Counted from the stretch's first letter, positions 1-10,134 are shown. The stretch: 64,000 bases of DNA from Paraphaeosphaeria minitans (GCA_015832175.1 WJXW01000008.1:1116001-1180000), one strand, 5' to 3'. The notes: generated from the letters alone by a model not told the origin. Numbers and translations: made by a program.

Positions 1-363
1 TGAGTAGGATCCGAGGTGGATAAGGGAGGCAGGAACACGCCTTGAGATTAGAGTTTCAGAAGCACGAGAAAGCGTGGTCACATGACTCGGAGTTCCATTT
101 CCCTGAGTCTGGACGCTACCCCGCATCTGGACGCTCGGGCCTCTCCCCCAGCCTTTCCTTCGTAGCCAATCGTTCGCATCATAAGCGCCTGCTCCTTGAC
201 ATGCCAACTCAGGTGGCTGCTTCAATAATAAACAGCACCTATATTATGGCGCTCGACCCTATGCCCCGGCTTAAATGCATCTTGTGCGTCTCCCATTCTC
301 TCCTCAGAAGTCGCAAACCTAAAGAAGCTCCCGTCTCAAACTTCCTGACCGTATTTTCTAAAA
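1..363 (+). promoter_or_regulatory. 5' flank of the FHA kinase gene
   Basis: This is the upstream region of the kinase gene. It contains a weak TATA-like stretch near 240-247 and a pyrimidine-rich tract (about 285-350) of the kind seen before fungal start codons. The start codon at 364 is preceded by AAAA, a good fungal context. An open frame at 42-407 overlaps the start in another frame and has no protein-like features, so I treat it as chance. The gene boundary on the left is not otherwise marked. Confidence 0.35.
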
Positions 364-3169
364 ATGAAAGAAGACCCGAACGTTGTTTTCACACTAAGGG
401 CGATTAGCCCTGACGCCCAGAAATGGTTCCCGCATCCGCACAACGAACGATATTACGTACCCCCATATCCTCTTGATGATGCAACTACCAGCCGAGAGTC
501 GACGCCAGCGACGAATATAGGAGATGAGGACTGCGAAGGGGATGGCGACAAGCTGCGCTTCACATTCGACCAAAAGCCGAAGAATATCCAGGACGGATGG
601 GTATTCGGCAGCAACCCAACAACCTGCGATGTGGTTATGGGGAGTTCGAAAGGTGGCACAAGCGGCTCGCATTTCAGAATCACGTTCGACGATCAAGGCC
701 GCCTCGTGTTGATTGACTCGTCCACACATGGAACAGCAGTCAGCTATGATAGCCAGGCAAGGGGCGAAAAACGAAAAAATCCACTGGACCGAAAACGGAA
801 AACACCGCCGGACAAATCGAACGACTTCACGTGGATCCTCTTCCCTGGCATCGAGGATAAACGGGTCATAACCGGTCATAAGATTGACGAGCTTCCCAAC
901 GCCCCTGTTATCGAGTTTTCGGTGGACGACGTTGTGGACCCCGACGCTGATTCCTGCCCGGAACAATACACAAGGCTGAGAAATGCATACCTGGCCGAGA
1001 TGCGAACGGCGATCCCATTCGGTCTCAACATCGATAGCCACCCGACCACTGCAGGCCAAACACAATCACACACTCCAAATCAGCACCCGAAACAGCGGCC
1101 GATCTGGGTTGATCGTGAAGAGATCGGAAGCGGCGAATTTGGGACTGTCTACCGGACTGTTAATGTGAGCACCGGTGTGATATATGCTGCTAAAAAGTTC
1201 CTACGGAACGGCAAAGGTCACCGGGAAAGGTGGGATAGAGAAGTCGCACTTTTGCGTAATATTTCGCATGTAAGGAGTAACTCGCACCAGTGAAGAATAA
1301 GATCCACTAACTTGTTCCTAGGACCACATTGTCAAGTTCGAGGATTACGACACCGAACGGAAATGGCCTCGCCTAATAATGGAATATCTGCCCCTTGGGA
1401 ACCTAGCGGAACACATGCCAATCACTGAATGGGAGACCGTTACACTCCTCTGCCAAGGGATCAACGCTCTTGATTATCTACACTCGCGCAATATCATGCA
1501 TCGCGATCTCAAACCGGAAAACATTCTGGTTCAGTGCCGAGAGCCCGCCAATTTCTGCATCAAAATTGCTGATTTCGGACTAGCTAGAGATGGCTCGTTC
1601 CTAAAGACCGTCTGCGGCACGAGGCTCTACGCTGCCCCGGAGATTTGGCAGAACCGCCCTTACACTTCCAAAGTAGACATATGGTCGCTAGGTCTTATCG
1701 CGTTTCAGTGCACATATCGCCTCCCGGATGCCCCGATGGTAGAGGACCGTTTCGATCATGAACGTTGGTACGAGATACTTATTCGGGAGATTGACGATTG
1801 GGAATCAGACGGCTTATTGAACTTTCTCAAGTCCAGCATGCTGACGATGGATCCTCGTATGAGGCTGACACCAAGCGAGTGCCTGAGAGAATCGGCCAAA
1901 CTGCTCGAGGCAATCATTCCGGCGCAGAATTTGGAACTAGACCCCGGAACGCCTACAGAACCAATGTCATCAGCTTCCATATTGAAAGCTTTTCAGGCTG
2001 CCGGGTATGGGGGTCAGCAGATGGCTGCTGAAAGGGCGGGAACACCGTCCAACTTCCCCACGCTAAGCACAATCAAGTCTGCCTGGCAACCTAAAGAGTA
2101 TCCTAAGACGATTACGCAGATATGGGACCCTGCATCGGATAACAACGACGTATCAAAAGAAGGCGAACAGAGTCAAGAGCATGTCGAGTCCAGCGTAGAA
2201 AATGTTTCACGTGCAAGTCTTTCCAAACGTCGACGTATTGAACAACCCAGCGAGGAGCTTTTAACCAACCAACAAACGCTTTGGAAACGACACCAAGACC
2301 AAGTCTTAATAGACCATCCATCGTCTGGCTGCATTCGGATGGTACTGGATGGGAAAGCTGTGTCCCTGCGTAAATCGGACTGGTCGCTCAATGCAAATGA
2401 GCTCATAACGCTGGCTAGCAAGACTAAGAGTGAACGGGACCGTATCATGAAAACTCTCAAGCAACACACAAATGTTGAAGTGGTGGGCCGATTGCAATCG
2501 TGGATTTCCTACCCAGACGGTCTACGCCTGTGCGAATTCCTACAGTTAACGAATGCCTTATTGCCGCTTCTTGACTATGCATCGGAGAAGGGCGCGAGAC
2601 CTGATAAAAAATCCAACTTTTTCGAGCCCCAGTTTCTGGGAGTCCAGGCTGGTGAGACCAATGTACTTATTCGTAGGAAAGACCTCTGGATCAATGCGAC
2701 CCGCATAGTCAGAGCAGGTGTTTGCGATCACGCGCGCGAAATTTCAAAAATTCGAGCGAGAGAAAACGTCAATACCATTCAAGCAGGCGCCGCAGCAGGG
2801 ACATACGTAGACCCGTCGATTGGACTCCGATTATGCCAAGAATACGGGCTCAATGAGCTTGAAAGCATTCTCCGAAGGGCCTTGGAAGAACAAGGATACC
2901 GGCAGAGAGACTCGAGCCAACCAGTCGCTACTACACTAAAGCCAACAATCGTGGAGGTTACTGCATCCCTTGCAGAACCTGAGAGGCACCCCGCATCGGC
3001 GAGCCGTGCCCAGAAGAGTATAGACGGTGATCACATTTTGGCAGGCTTGAACTACGGTCCAGCTGTCACAGTTTCTCCTGCAAAAAGTCGATGCTCCAAT
3101 TTCGATGAGCCGTCTTTTCGCTATGGATCGTTTCTACCGCCACTTGGGGACTCGTTCGTACAACACTAG
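364..3169 (+). CDS. FHA-domain serine/threonine protein kinase with two C-terminal APSES/KilA-N-like repeats
   Basis: The coding sequence is two exons, 364-1269 and 1322-3169, giving 917 aa. The intron is 52 nt, begins GTAAGG, has a CTAAC branch motif and ends CTAG; the frame continues exactly across it. Residues about 65-187 form an FHA phosphothreonine-binding domain, with the S-x-x-H and HGT signatures (SGSHFRI, SSTHGTAV). Residues about 250-493 are a complete kinase: glycine loop IGSGEFGTVY, Lys277, Glu293, HRDLKPEN with catalytic Asp364, DFG at 386-388 and APE at 407-409, so it should be active. After a linker with a basic KRRR patch (604-607) come two related segments, about 637-722 and 741-824. 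Each has the pattern LRKSDWSLNA / IRRKDLWINATRI followed by a Gly-Trp/Tyr strand and a helix, as in APSES/KilA-N DNA-binding domains. FHA-kinases of the Rad53/Chk2 kind act in checkpoint signalling; the DNA-binding-like tail is atypical. The APSES assignment is by eye. Confidence 0.85.
1270..1321 (+). other. Intron of the FHA kinase gene
   Basis: The intron starts GTAAGG, carries a CACTAAC branch motif about 12 nt before the 3' end, and ends in CTAG. It separates the kinase glycine-loop/Lys/Glu exon from the catalytic-loop exon at phase 0. Without splicing the frame stops 24 nt into the intron. Confidence 0.85.
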
Positions 3170-3199
3170 GCAGTCTTCTCTTGGCCTAGCGGGATCAGG

Positions 3200-3349
3200 A
3201 TGTCGAAACCGAAGAGCAAGGTAGAACTCCAACGACAGCTGAATGCTCGTACCAAGGATGCCTATAGACAATGGGTTGGTAGAGGTACATGTGACACAGC
3301 TTATCTACGCCACTTTCTCCGCCACATGTGCAGCCCCTGTAACCGCTAA
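3200..3349 (+). CDS. Small 49-aa ORF between the kinase gene and the LINE fragment
   Basis: An ATG-initiated frame of 49 codons starts 30 nt after the kinase stop codon. It is Lys/Arg-rich and ends in CSPCNR. It may be a remnant of the 5' side of the LINE fragment that follows, or a chance frame. I recognise no family. Confidence 0.2.
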   Translation: MSKPKSKVELQRQLNARTKDAYRQWVGRGTCDTAYLRHFLRHMCSPCNR

Positions 3350-3381
3350 GACCCATTTAGTAAGCGCCTTCCTACGCGGCC

Positions 3382-4659
3382 GTGCGCTCAGAAGAACGCA
3401 GTCGCAAGAACCGGGAATCGATTTCGGTCGCAGCTACCGCAATCGCAGAGGCCGAAGCAAACATACATACGGTGATAGAACGGCACAGCTACAAAGCAAC
3501 AAAGCTTTGGGTCAACATCCACTCCCTGCCGAGGACGAACCCGCTAAAACAGTTACGTTTCAAGCCATTTGCAAGGTTTATTTCACCCCTCCAGATGATA
3601 GCCTCAGCGCATGAAGATGTAGACACCAGCCACATGGAAACAATTATGCCATACGTAATCAGCCCGTGGAGCAAACGCATCACGACAACGGCAGAGCCAG
3701 ACTTGGAGAAGGCCACAGCACTAGTACGCCAAGAGGACGGAATAAAGATTGCGACCAGCACGTCGGCGCGCCGTGGCAACGTCGGAGCAGGGTGGGCTAT
3801 ATTGGACACCCAGGACATCAGGACGGACAAACCCCACACTAGCTCTGCTATCCTGGGCCCAAGGGAAGAGCAGAACCCTTATGTAGCAGAACTATTTGCT
3901 ATCGCAGGAGCGCTAGAAGATCTAGGGAGACCGCACCGTAGGCGAATCATGATCCTCACAAGAAACCTGGCCGCCCTTCAGGTGGTTCGCCAGCCGAGGA
4001 GACAGTCAGGACAACACATCATCCAAAGAATCTACCGCACAATCCAGGACCTGGAGATGCTAGAAAACAAAGTAGATCTTATATGGATTACGGTGAAATG
4101 CAGCAACGCTCTTACAGACGAAGCGAAGAAAGCGGCAAAGAGGACTACGCAGGAGGGCAATACGCCATCCGTGCGTCAGCTTCAAGCTAAATCAACCGTT
4201 ATCAACGCGACAATGGCAAGAGCACAAGCAAAGAGGACTCTGCCAGACGGCACAGGAGCATATAGCAAGCGGATAGATGCAGCACTACCAGGACAACACA
4301 CCCGCAAGTTATACGACAACCTTAGCAGACAAGAAGCGACGGTGTTAGCACAGCTACGCACAGGGATGATACGGCTAAACGCATATCTATACCAGATTAG
4401 AGCAGCGGATTCTAGGGCATGTGCTTGTGGCCACACGGAAACACCTGAGCACTTCCTCTTCCGATGCGCGCGATGGGACACGCTTAGGGAACAAATGCTA
4501 GAGCAATCAGACACGCTGAGGGGAAGCCTCTCATTCTACCTTGGAGGGAGAGCAAAGAAAGATCCAGCGAAGACATGGGCACCGAGCATAGAGGCAGTGA
4601 AAGCGACAATCCGATACGCGATAGCGACAAAACGCCTAGAAACAGCAAGCGGAACGTAG
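3382..4659 (+). CDS. Retrotransposon RNase H-like protein with degraded active site
   Basis: This is a 425-aa uninterrupted frame. The segment METIMPYVISPW matches the linker that precedes RNase H in Tad-type LINE ORF2 proteins. The RNase H fold can be followed: GNVGAGWAI (strand), PYVAELFAIAGAL (the second catalytic position, Glu kept), ILTRNLAALQVV (third position, Asp replaced by Asn), and SNALTDEAKKAAK (family consensus GN-E-x-A-D, with Glu replaced by Ala). The first catalytic Asp is absent (IATSTSARRG in place of a TDGS-like motif). A C-x-C-x8-H-x4-C zinc motif (CACGHTETPEHFLFRC) closes the protein. Catalysis is unlikely. The frame is open in spite of these losses, which suggests recent insertion of an already altered copy, or retention. 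Confidence 0.6.
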   Translation: MRSEERSRKNRESISVAATAIAEAEANIHTVIERHSYKATKLWVNIHSLPRTNPLKQLRFKPFARFISPLQMIASAHEDVDTSHMETIMPYVISPWSKRITTTAEPDLEKATALVRQEDGIKIATSTSARRGNVGAGWAILDTQDIRTDKPHTSSAILGPREEQNPYVAELFAIAGALEDLGRPHRRRIMILTRNLAALQVVRQPRRQSGQHIIQRIYRTIQDLEMLENKVDLIWITVKCSNALTDEAKKAAKRTTQEGNTPSVRQLQAKSTVINATMARAQAKRTLPDGTGAYSKRIDAALPGQHTRKLYDNLSRQEATVLAQLRTGMIRLNAYLYQIRAADSRACACGHTETPEHFLFRCARWDTLREQMLEQSDTLRGSLSFYLGGRAKKDPAKTWAPSIEAVKATIRYAIATKRLETASGT

Positions 4660-4930
4660 GAGGAAAAGACTAACCCTCTCACCTAGCGGGTTCTGCTTCA
4701 TTTGCCGAAGAAGGGACACTGAACACTTAGGGGAACGGCCCTAAGACAACTTGCTACTAACCACTTAGGAGGGACTCTAGATACACAGAATTAGGATGAA
4801 TAGACACAAGGACGGTTATCCACAGGGGCTAGAGGGAGTTAGGTCACTACAGTAAGCTCTGGTATGTACTTCGCGTAAAAAGGCCCTTTAGGCGAGTGAG
4901 CCGGGCGTAATAAGTCAATCAATCAATCAA

Positions 4931-6040
4931 CACTGTATCCGGAAGCGGAGCGATGCAAAAGCAGACCGGCCAATACGATTCTGAGATTGGAGATCCGTAA
5001 TTCAACATCTAAAACCTTAGATTGTCCAGAAATCCAGTTTTGGAATGTGGATCTTCAAAACTCGAATTTCGATTCGAAAATCAAGCTTGACCGATCCCTC
5101 GGAAATAACGTCAATTGGGTCGTCATAAGCGCTCGGGTGGATCGGATTATAATGGACAGGGCTTCGGAAACAGAGGTGTAAGAAGCTAGGACCAAGTCGG
5201 CTAATTTAGAAACTGACGCCTCGGGCTCCAAGAGTAGCATGTAGCCTCATTTCTTGTAACTCTAATGAGGTTGTTTGCAGAATCAAACCTCGTTGTGCCT
5301 TTTTACGCTTTTCAATCACAGAATCCAAAGACTGCGACCCGGCTGCGTCTCTAAGCTTAGCAATTGTAGGGATAGTGGCGGCGAGTGCAGGAAGTGCTCA
5401 GTAAGCTTAAGCCTGAATGACGAAATCATAATTCGAGTCTCCAATTTCTCAATTTTCGCTTTCCATAAATGGAAACAAAATTCGCTAAAGACCATCATAC
5501 GCAGTATAACGAAACACATTGTCGAAAACTGGATTGCGATTCCGGACTTGGTTTTTTCGAATTCCAACATACTGTCCCCGTCCCAGAAGTGGGTTCTGTT
5601 CGGCAAGCGCTATTTTGACGAAAATTGATATATCGAATTCTAAGAGTCACGTTAACAGGGGATCGGTTTGTATTAAAGGCAAGGCTCGAAATTGTTTAGA
5701 TGTCCCACAGGGACGACGCAGAGCATTGCTGATTCAATATTGACTACCTAGGTCATAGACAATAAGAAAGACATAAAACACTAGAAAGCGCCATTGGACC
5801 AAGAATCGTACCTAACATGCCGAAACAGGCTGTTCATCCTCTGGCTTTCCCCTAGCCCTTTCACATCGTCGTAACTTCCATATTGCGCATGGAGTACGAA
5901 GTATCTGCACATACTAGCGATGAGTCTCAACGTTTGCCCCGGAACACCTTACTCGAAGATGGCCCCGGCGTGCCACTGCTCCCTTCCATCTGCAGGTTGA
6001 TATTCCTGGGTGGAGTCAGAATAGCTACCTTTGTCAACGA
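4931..6040. other. Intergenic stretch without a recognisable gene
   Basis: This 1.1-kb stretch has several frames of 60-120 codons on both strands, but none shows a domain, a credible codon pattern or paired splice sites. A purely AT-leaning segment with many TTCGAATT-like words lies at 5,030-5,640. Nothing else stands out. Confidence 0.4.
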
Positions 6041-6346
6041 TCAAGTACACTGACAGATACAACGGCTTTCCAACATAGTCTTTCCGCCAGTTCGTCCATC
6101 GCCCTCTCCATTTACTGTCCTAGGAACACTACCGCCCTGCTGCACAGAAGGCTGTTGGTCTTCCTCATTTGCGCGGGGTAAGTATTGAGTTGGCTGATCA
6201 CTACTCTCTGAAGCAGCATTCACAGTGCTGCTGGTTGTTTCTCTACCAGTGGTGACGGGGTGGCTACGTAGAGGATGTGAATGTCCATTTGTAGCGACAG
6301 CTTCTCGCTGTTCAGGGGATTGCGGCTGATCGTTTGACGTGGACAT
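6041..6346 (-). CDS. Small Ser/Thr/Gln-rich disordered protein, family copy A
   Basis: The protein is 101 aa if read from the ATG at 6346, which is homologous to the start of copies C and D; an in-frame ATG three codons upstream is the alternative. It begins MSTSNDQPQ and has a conserved centre (HPLRSHPVTTGRETTSST, then ASESS). It is rich in Ser, Thr, Gln, Pro and Gly and predicted by eye to be disordered; there is no signal peptide or membrane segment. The copy at 22,407-22,896 matches it over the first 50 residues at roughly 75% identity, and the copy at 23,711-23,989 shares the start and the SESS motif. The upstream DNA is also conserved between copies (GGTATAGTGCTGAA about 20 nt before the start). 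Function is unknown. Confidence 0.5.
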   Translation of the reverse strand: MSTSNDQPQSPEQREAVATNGHSHPLRSHPVTTGRETTSSTVNAASESSDQPTQYLPRANEEDQQPSVQQGGSVPRTVNGEGDGRTGGKTMLESRCICQCT

Positions 6347-6800
6347 TTTTTCCACTGCTCGGTATAGTGCTGAATCAAATCGCTAAGATTATGTGAGTAT
6401 ACTACCTACATGAGTGTATTGTCTCGGGGGAAATACCGTAATCACAGACCTTTTCTGCTTCTGTTACGATTGCATTTGAGAGCTTTAAACGTGGAAAGAC
6501 GATAACTTTCGAAAGAATCAATACAAAGGCAGGCTCCGGTACTGTCTGCAGGCAAGAATGGATGATATGGCCCGTCGAAGATATTCGAATCGAGCATTCT
6601 TATATGCGTATGCACAAGCCTCCCTACGGTCTATAATAGCTTGTGCCAGTCCGGTTCTAACGCCATGCCCTCTCGGCCCCTCCATCTGCAAGCCACTGCA
6701 TTGTTTAACACGGGCCAGGAAGCAGGACCCGCGTTTCGATATGCAGTGTTGGTCAAGGTCTGTCTGCACAGTGCATTGCATTGCTGCATCCATGTAGTGA
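6347..6800 (-). repeat. Upstream region of family copy A, shared with copies B-D
   Basis: The promoter-side sequence of copy A is repeated elsewhere. The part at about 6664-6796 matches 24,326-24,449 (upstream of copy D) and, more weakly, 7,630-7,735 (upstream of copy B). Landmarks are TGCAAGCCACTGCATT and ATATGCAGTGTT. A further landmark, TCATCGAAATTCCGCATGCTGA, lies at 7096 and 24,524. The duplications therefore carried gene plus 5' flank. Confidence 0.55.
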
Positions 6801-7318
6801 TAATGGCGTGGACTCCATCTCGTGCCGCGTGAAGCCAGATCAAGTCAGGTCATAGGACCGTGTCAGGTATTGAGTGAGGAAAGTGGATTACCATGAACAC
6901 GGCTGCATGACCACATTCCCGAGAAAGGTGGTGCGGAGATTGTTCCAACCCTAGCGAGAACCTGATGGCGCCTGCGGTGTCCCACACTAAGATCGCAAGG
7001 ATGAGCTGATTTGGCTGCAGCAGGTCTGGTCTCGATGCGGCGTGCAGACAGAACTATAGCTGATGCAGAGGCAACCCACTCGGTTGTGCTGTCGATCATC
7101 GAAATTCCGCATGCTGACTGCCGTTAAACCGAGAACACGTGTGAAGAGGCTTGCAGACTGGTCACTGGTCACAAGATTGGATGTGAAGCACGATGGATTG
7201 TATAGACTAGTTCTGCACCTGCTCATTGTCATTGCATCCTTGTCGAGAATACAGCCCCGCCTGTGAACCCCATGCTTCATTTTTAAGAGCCATCGCGCTT
7301 CGGAAAATACTGAAATAA

Positions 7319-7648
7319 CTACGCCTTTGACTCGTTGCCGTTCGTCTGCGGCTCATCATAGAAATATCTAAGATAATCAAGGTTGTGAGTTCCAGCTTCA
7401 GCAGGATTGTCCGGCAAGTCGTCTACATATACAGCAGGCGGACTGCTGTCTGCCGCATTTGTTGAAGTACTATGCTGGTCATTGCGGGTCGCAGCCTCAC
7501 CATTGCCGTTCGACGTACTTATGTATGTGAACAGGCTTGCAGATGGCTCACGAAGCTGAGACCATAGGGACTGAAGCGCGTCTATGTGCATAAGGCCAAC
7601 CGTGGCGCCCCGCGCACTGCATGCATTGCCGTTCGATACGTATAACAC
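7319..7648 (-). pseudogene. Probable decayed family copy B
   Basis: The frame of 109 codons contains a segment starting ISTSNGNGEAATRNDQ that aligns with the MSTSNDQPQ start of copies A and C; the initiator ATG is read as ATA here. The rest is Ser/Thr/Pro-rich and acidic. The nominal start lies in sequence that is upstream DNA in the other copies. I read this as a duplicate that lost its start codon. The alternative is an unrelated low-complexity frame. Confidence 0.3.
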
Positions 7649-7740
7649 AGCCCAAGAAGTGAGACCTACACTTCAATATGCAGTACCGGTTAAGGCCTGT
7701 GTGGTATGATGTGTTGCGCTGCATCCTTGCAGCGCGTGAT
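7612..7740 (-). repeat. Upstream repeat segment of copy B
   Basis: This is a diverged match to 6664-6796 and 24,326-24,449, sharing the words TTCAATATGCAGT and GTTGCGCTGCATCC. It is the third copy of the duplicated 5' flank. Confidence 0.4.
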
Positions 7741-8069
7741 CGCGTGGATATTAACTCATGTTGCTTGGAAATGAGATCGGGATAACCCAGCGCCTTTTTG
7801 CTGCTGATATTCTTATATTGTCGGTTTGTGAAGACTGGACAGGCTACTCTATTCATGGCTTCAGGTTCAGGACAAATCATCTGAAAACAAAGTCGTTGCC
7901 TGAAGCAACATAGCAACAAAGTCCATGCAAGGCGCATCTAAAGTCAGACTCTTTTGATCAATGCGAGTCTCTGGCTTGCACTGGACTCCGAGGGAATTAT
8001 CAATATTCAAACTAAGGTTCGGTAGTTGCGAAGCATACGGATATGCAAGCATCTCTGTGCATTTTGAGG

Positions 8070-8425
8070 AAGCTTAGGGCGGCATTTTGGGGGAAGTTTG
8101 GGAGTATATTGGGGGATTTCGGGGGTCACATGGTTATGTGGAGGATGTTTTGAGTGTTCCTGAATTATTTGGGGGCCACTTGGGCAGCATACGGACAACA
8201 GTTGGCAGAGGCCCACTCGGACGATCATGTGGGATCATTATGGAAATATTCGAAGGGTCACATGGTGGCGACAGAAGAGTGCTTGTGGAGCCACTTACGC
8301 ATCTACCAAGTGTGCTTTCGGGGCATTGAGGTTAATTGAGGGGGGGCATTTGGGGAAGCATTGGGGGAAGCATTGGGGGGCAATGGAGGGTAGCTTTGGG
8401 GGGCATTGGGGGAAGCATTGAGCAC
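8070..8425 (+). repeat. G-run-rich tract with a degenerate 14-bp repeat
   Basis: The plus strand is rich in runs of three to seven G. Two clusters are visible: about 8077-8135 and 8328-8421. The second is built of a loose unit CATTGGGGGAAG. Such spacing of G-runs can form G-quadruplexes on the plus strand. There is no convincing reading frame. Confidence 0.6.
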
Positions 8426-8534
8426 CTCTTGCATGAGTAGGAATTGTCGCCTAATAAGCCCGATGGCTCAGTGACTGTTGGCTATCGAGATTAGATGTAG
8501 GCATAACTGTATGACGCACTGCGACACTCGCCAT

Positions 8535-8675
8535 TATAAGTAGCGCTGTACCGTCGGTAGGCAAAGGACACTCCAAAAACCTACCATAAACACAACCGCA
8601 GCCAATATATCATCCTTTCTTCTAAAGGTATTTTTTTTACTTACGGTATACTCCACAAGCATAACAGCGTTCTAG
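8535..8675 (+). promoter_or_regulatory. Promoter and 5'-UTR intron of the Cys-rich ORF
   Basis: A TATAAG box lies at 8535-8540. A 48-nt intron-like segment (8628-8675) starts GTATTT and ends TTCTAG, with an ATAAC branch-like word. The start codon of the next ORF follows the acceptor directly. There is no ATG between the TATA box and the donor, so splicing would leave 8676 as the first start codon. Confidence 0.4.
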
Positions 8676-8858
8676 ATGTGCCAATATCAGCGAATTGAGT
8701 GCAGTATTTGCAGTGCTCTGATTTCGAATGCGCGAATCCACTTCTGTGGAATAAACCACGGGCCGAACGATCACGGAGCGACTTGGCCCAATCCGCCAGG
8801 TCCGAATCGGAGCACGAAGTGCTTCGAATGCAGCCTACCAACACCGCCATCGACTTAG
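8676..8858 (+). CDS. Small cysteine-rich protein with paired CxxC motifs
   Basis: The ORF encodes 60 aa with six Cys: C2, C9, C12, C24, C49 and C52. The pairs CSIC and CFEC are separated by 36 residues, the spacing of a zinc-ribbon or treble-clef knuckle, with His22 and Cys24 between them. There is no signal peptide, so it is probably not a secreted effector. A TATA box and a 5'-UTR intron upstream support a real gene. No family is recognised. Confidence 0.4.
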   Translation: MCQYQRIECSICSALISNARIHFCGINHGPNDHGATWPNPPGPNRSTKCFECSLPTPPST

Positions 8859-8964
8859 CTGCTTAGGGACTAGATAAGGTTATCTAGTCAGGCGCTTACT
8901 ACATAGTATTGCGGGGTCCCGCTGGGATCAGATATATAATAATTCATCGCCCTCCCATTTCCCG

Positions 8965-9429
8965 ATGCCAAAATACATTTCTCAACAGATGGACATCATT
9001 AGACAAAGAAAGCCTCTTCGTGTCCTCGTTGTTCTTTATCCACAGAGCCCGCTAATGTCCAAGCCTGAGATCGACACCATACTTCACCAGTCAATTGCGC
9101 AATTGAATGCGGTCGAGTCGGATGCAAGGACGTTGTTCTTAGCGACATGGCCTCACAGAACCGTCATGGTTTTTGACCTTTATAATGAAAGCTACGACTT
9201 TGCCCAAGCGCATCAGCCCCAGGATCTCCCAGTCTTAGCGATCCATTTCCAAACGAAAGAAAAGATTAAAATTGGGAAGACATCAGAACAAAATGCCCGT
9301 GAAGTCAATAACGAAGTTGCGCGATACCACAATCTGCACGGGCACGCAGCACTCCCGATGGTGGAAGACCATAGGAATGGCAACGTTCCAACGTTTATGA
9401 GCCCCCGAAATATGGGATCCCCTTCTTAG
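8965..9429 (+). CDS. Hypothetical 154-aa protein
   Basis: The frame has good fungal codon use and alternates hydrophobic strands and helices (VLVVLYPQSP, RTVMVFDLYN, LPVLAIHFQT), so it looks like a folded alpha/beta protein; a thioredoxin-like fold is possible but lacks a CxxC. A TATATAAT box lies at 8933-8940, only 25 nt before the first ATG, so translation may really begin at Met9 (8989). The tail after residue 120 is low in hydrophobics. A GTACGT donor-like site overlaps the stop codon, but joining to the AG at 9477 still produces a stop. No family is recognised. Confidence 0.45.
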   Translation: MPKYISQQMDIIRQRKPLRVLVVLYPQSPLMSKPEIDTILHQSIAQLNAVESDARTLFLATWPHRTVMVFDLYNESYDFAQAHQPQDLPVLAIHFQTKEKIKIGKTSEQNAREVNNEVARYHNLHGHAALPMVEDHRNGNVPTFMSPRNMGSPS

Positions 9430-10134
9430 TACGTAGTCCTCTTTTACAAATCCTGATCTCGTCTGATTTGATTGTAGGATATGCATTGCTCTATGCTGGT
9501 TTGCTGCAACAATGTGTTCAGCTCTTTTCAGTTACGGAGAAACTAACGTACTTGGCGAACATCACATATCCATAGTAATCGATAGAAATTGGAGCGAGAA
9601 TTCCGCCAAGCGCTCGATGTGAGATGCGGGATTATGGTGCGCCAATCCGTTCTCCGTCTCAATGTTGTTTCGTATAATCGCGAAAGGCCTGACATCTGCT
9701 GCACCTGCTTCCCAACTGCATCGTATTGACTAATTCATGTTAGTCGATAGTCCCAGCCCACACAAGCCATTGGCACTTTGTGTCGCATGCGGAGTGAGTT
9801 CAGCTCTTCATGTACCCAATGATGATGGTTTGCGCATGGTAGCGCATGTTGGGCCGGCGGCTATCACGGCGCTTCCGGAGGTGGCGCGTCGAACGTCGCA
9901 TGCCATTGATTGGGCATGCTCTTCAATTACTCCGACCCACTGAACCCCCTCTAATTGCCCTCTAAATGCCTCCCATTCCCCCCTCATGAGCCCCCAAATT
10001 ACTCTCCTTCTCGATATACCTCCTCGGCTTTGTTATCCCTTGGACTGAGCAATGCAATCGGCCTGCGTCCTCTTACGGACGTCGATGAGAGATAGCTTTA
10101 CGTATCTAAACGGCTACAGAGACGTAACCACATA
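9430..10134. other. Intergenic stretch, no supported gene
   Basis: A 68-codon frame at 9737-9943 has no features. C-rich and T-rich blocks at 9950-10,020 could be promoter sequence of the following gene. No more can be said. Confidence 0.35.

Larger units (their letters stand above)
3184..4930 (+). mobile_element. 5'-truncated Tad-like non-LTR retrotransposon (3' part)
   Basis: The segment holds the region after the reverse transcriptase, an RNase H-like domain, a CCHC-type terminal zinc motif, a short 3' UTR and a terminal CAATCAATCAATCAA tail at about 4916-4930. Tad-clade LINEs of fungi end in such short tandem repeats, and truncation at the 5' side is the usual product of incomplete target-primed reverse transcription. 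The left boundary is approximate; it lies just after the kinase stop codon, so the insertion abuts the kinase gene's 3' end. Confidence 0.7.

Noticed and set aside
42..407. 121-codon plus-strand frame at the window start
   Set aside because: It overlaps the kinase start in another frame, has no motif, and its DNA looks like promoter with a pyrimidine tract.
394..1065. 223-codon minus-strand frame
   Set aside because: It is antisense to the FHA exon, whose domain is unmistakable; the frame has no features of its own.
6558..7280. Several frames of 60-97 codons on both strands
   Set aside because: This DNA is the duplicated upstream flank of the disordered-protein family; the frames are not preserved in the other copies.
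9429..9477. Possible intron extending the 154-aa protein
   Set aside because: The donor overlaps the stop codon, and joining to the AG at 9,477 still yields TAG.
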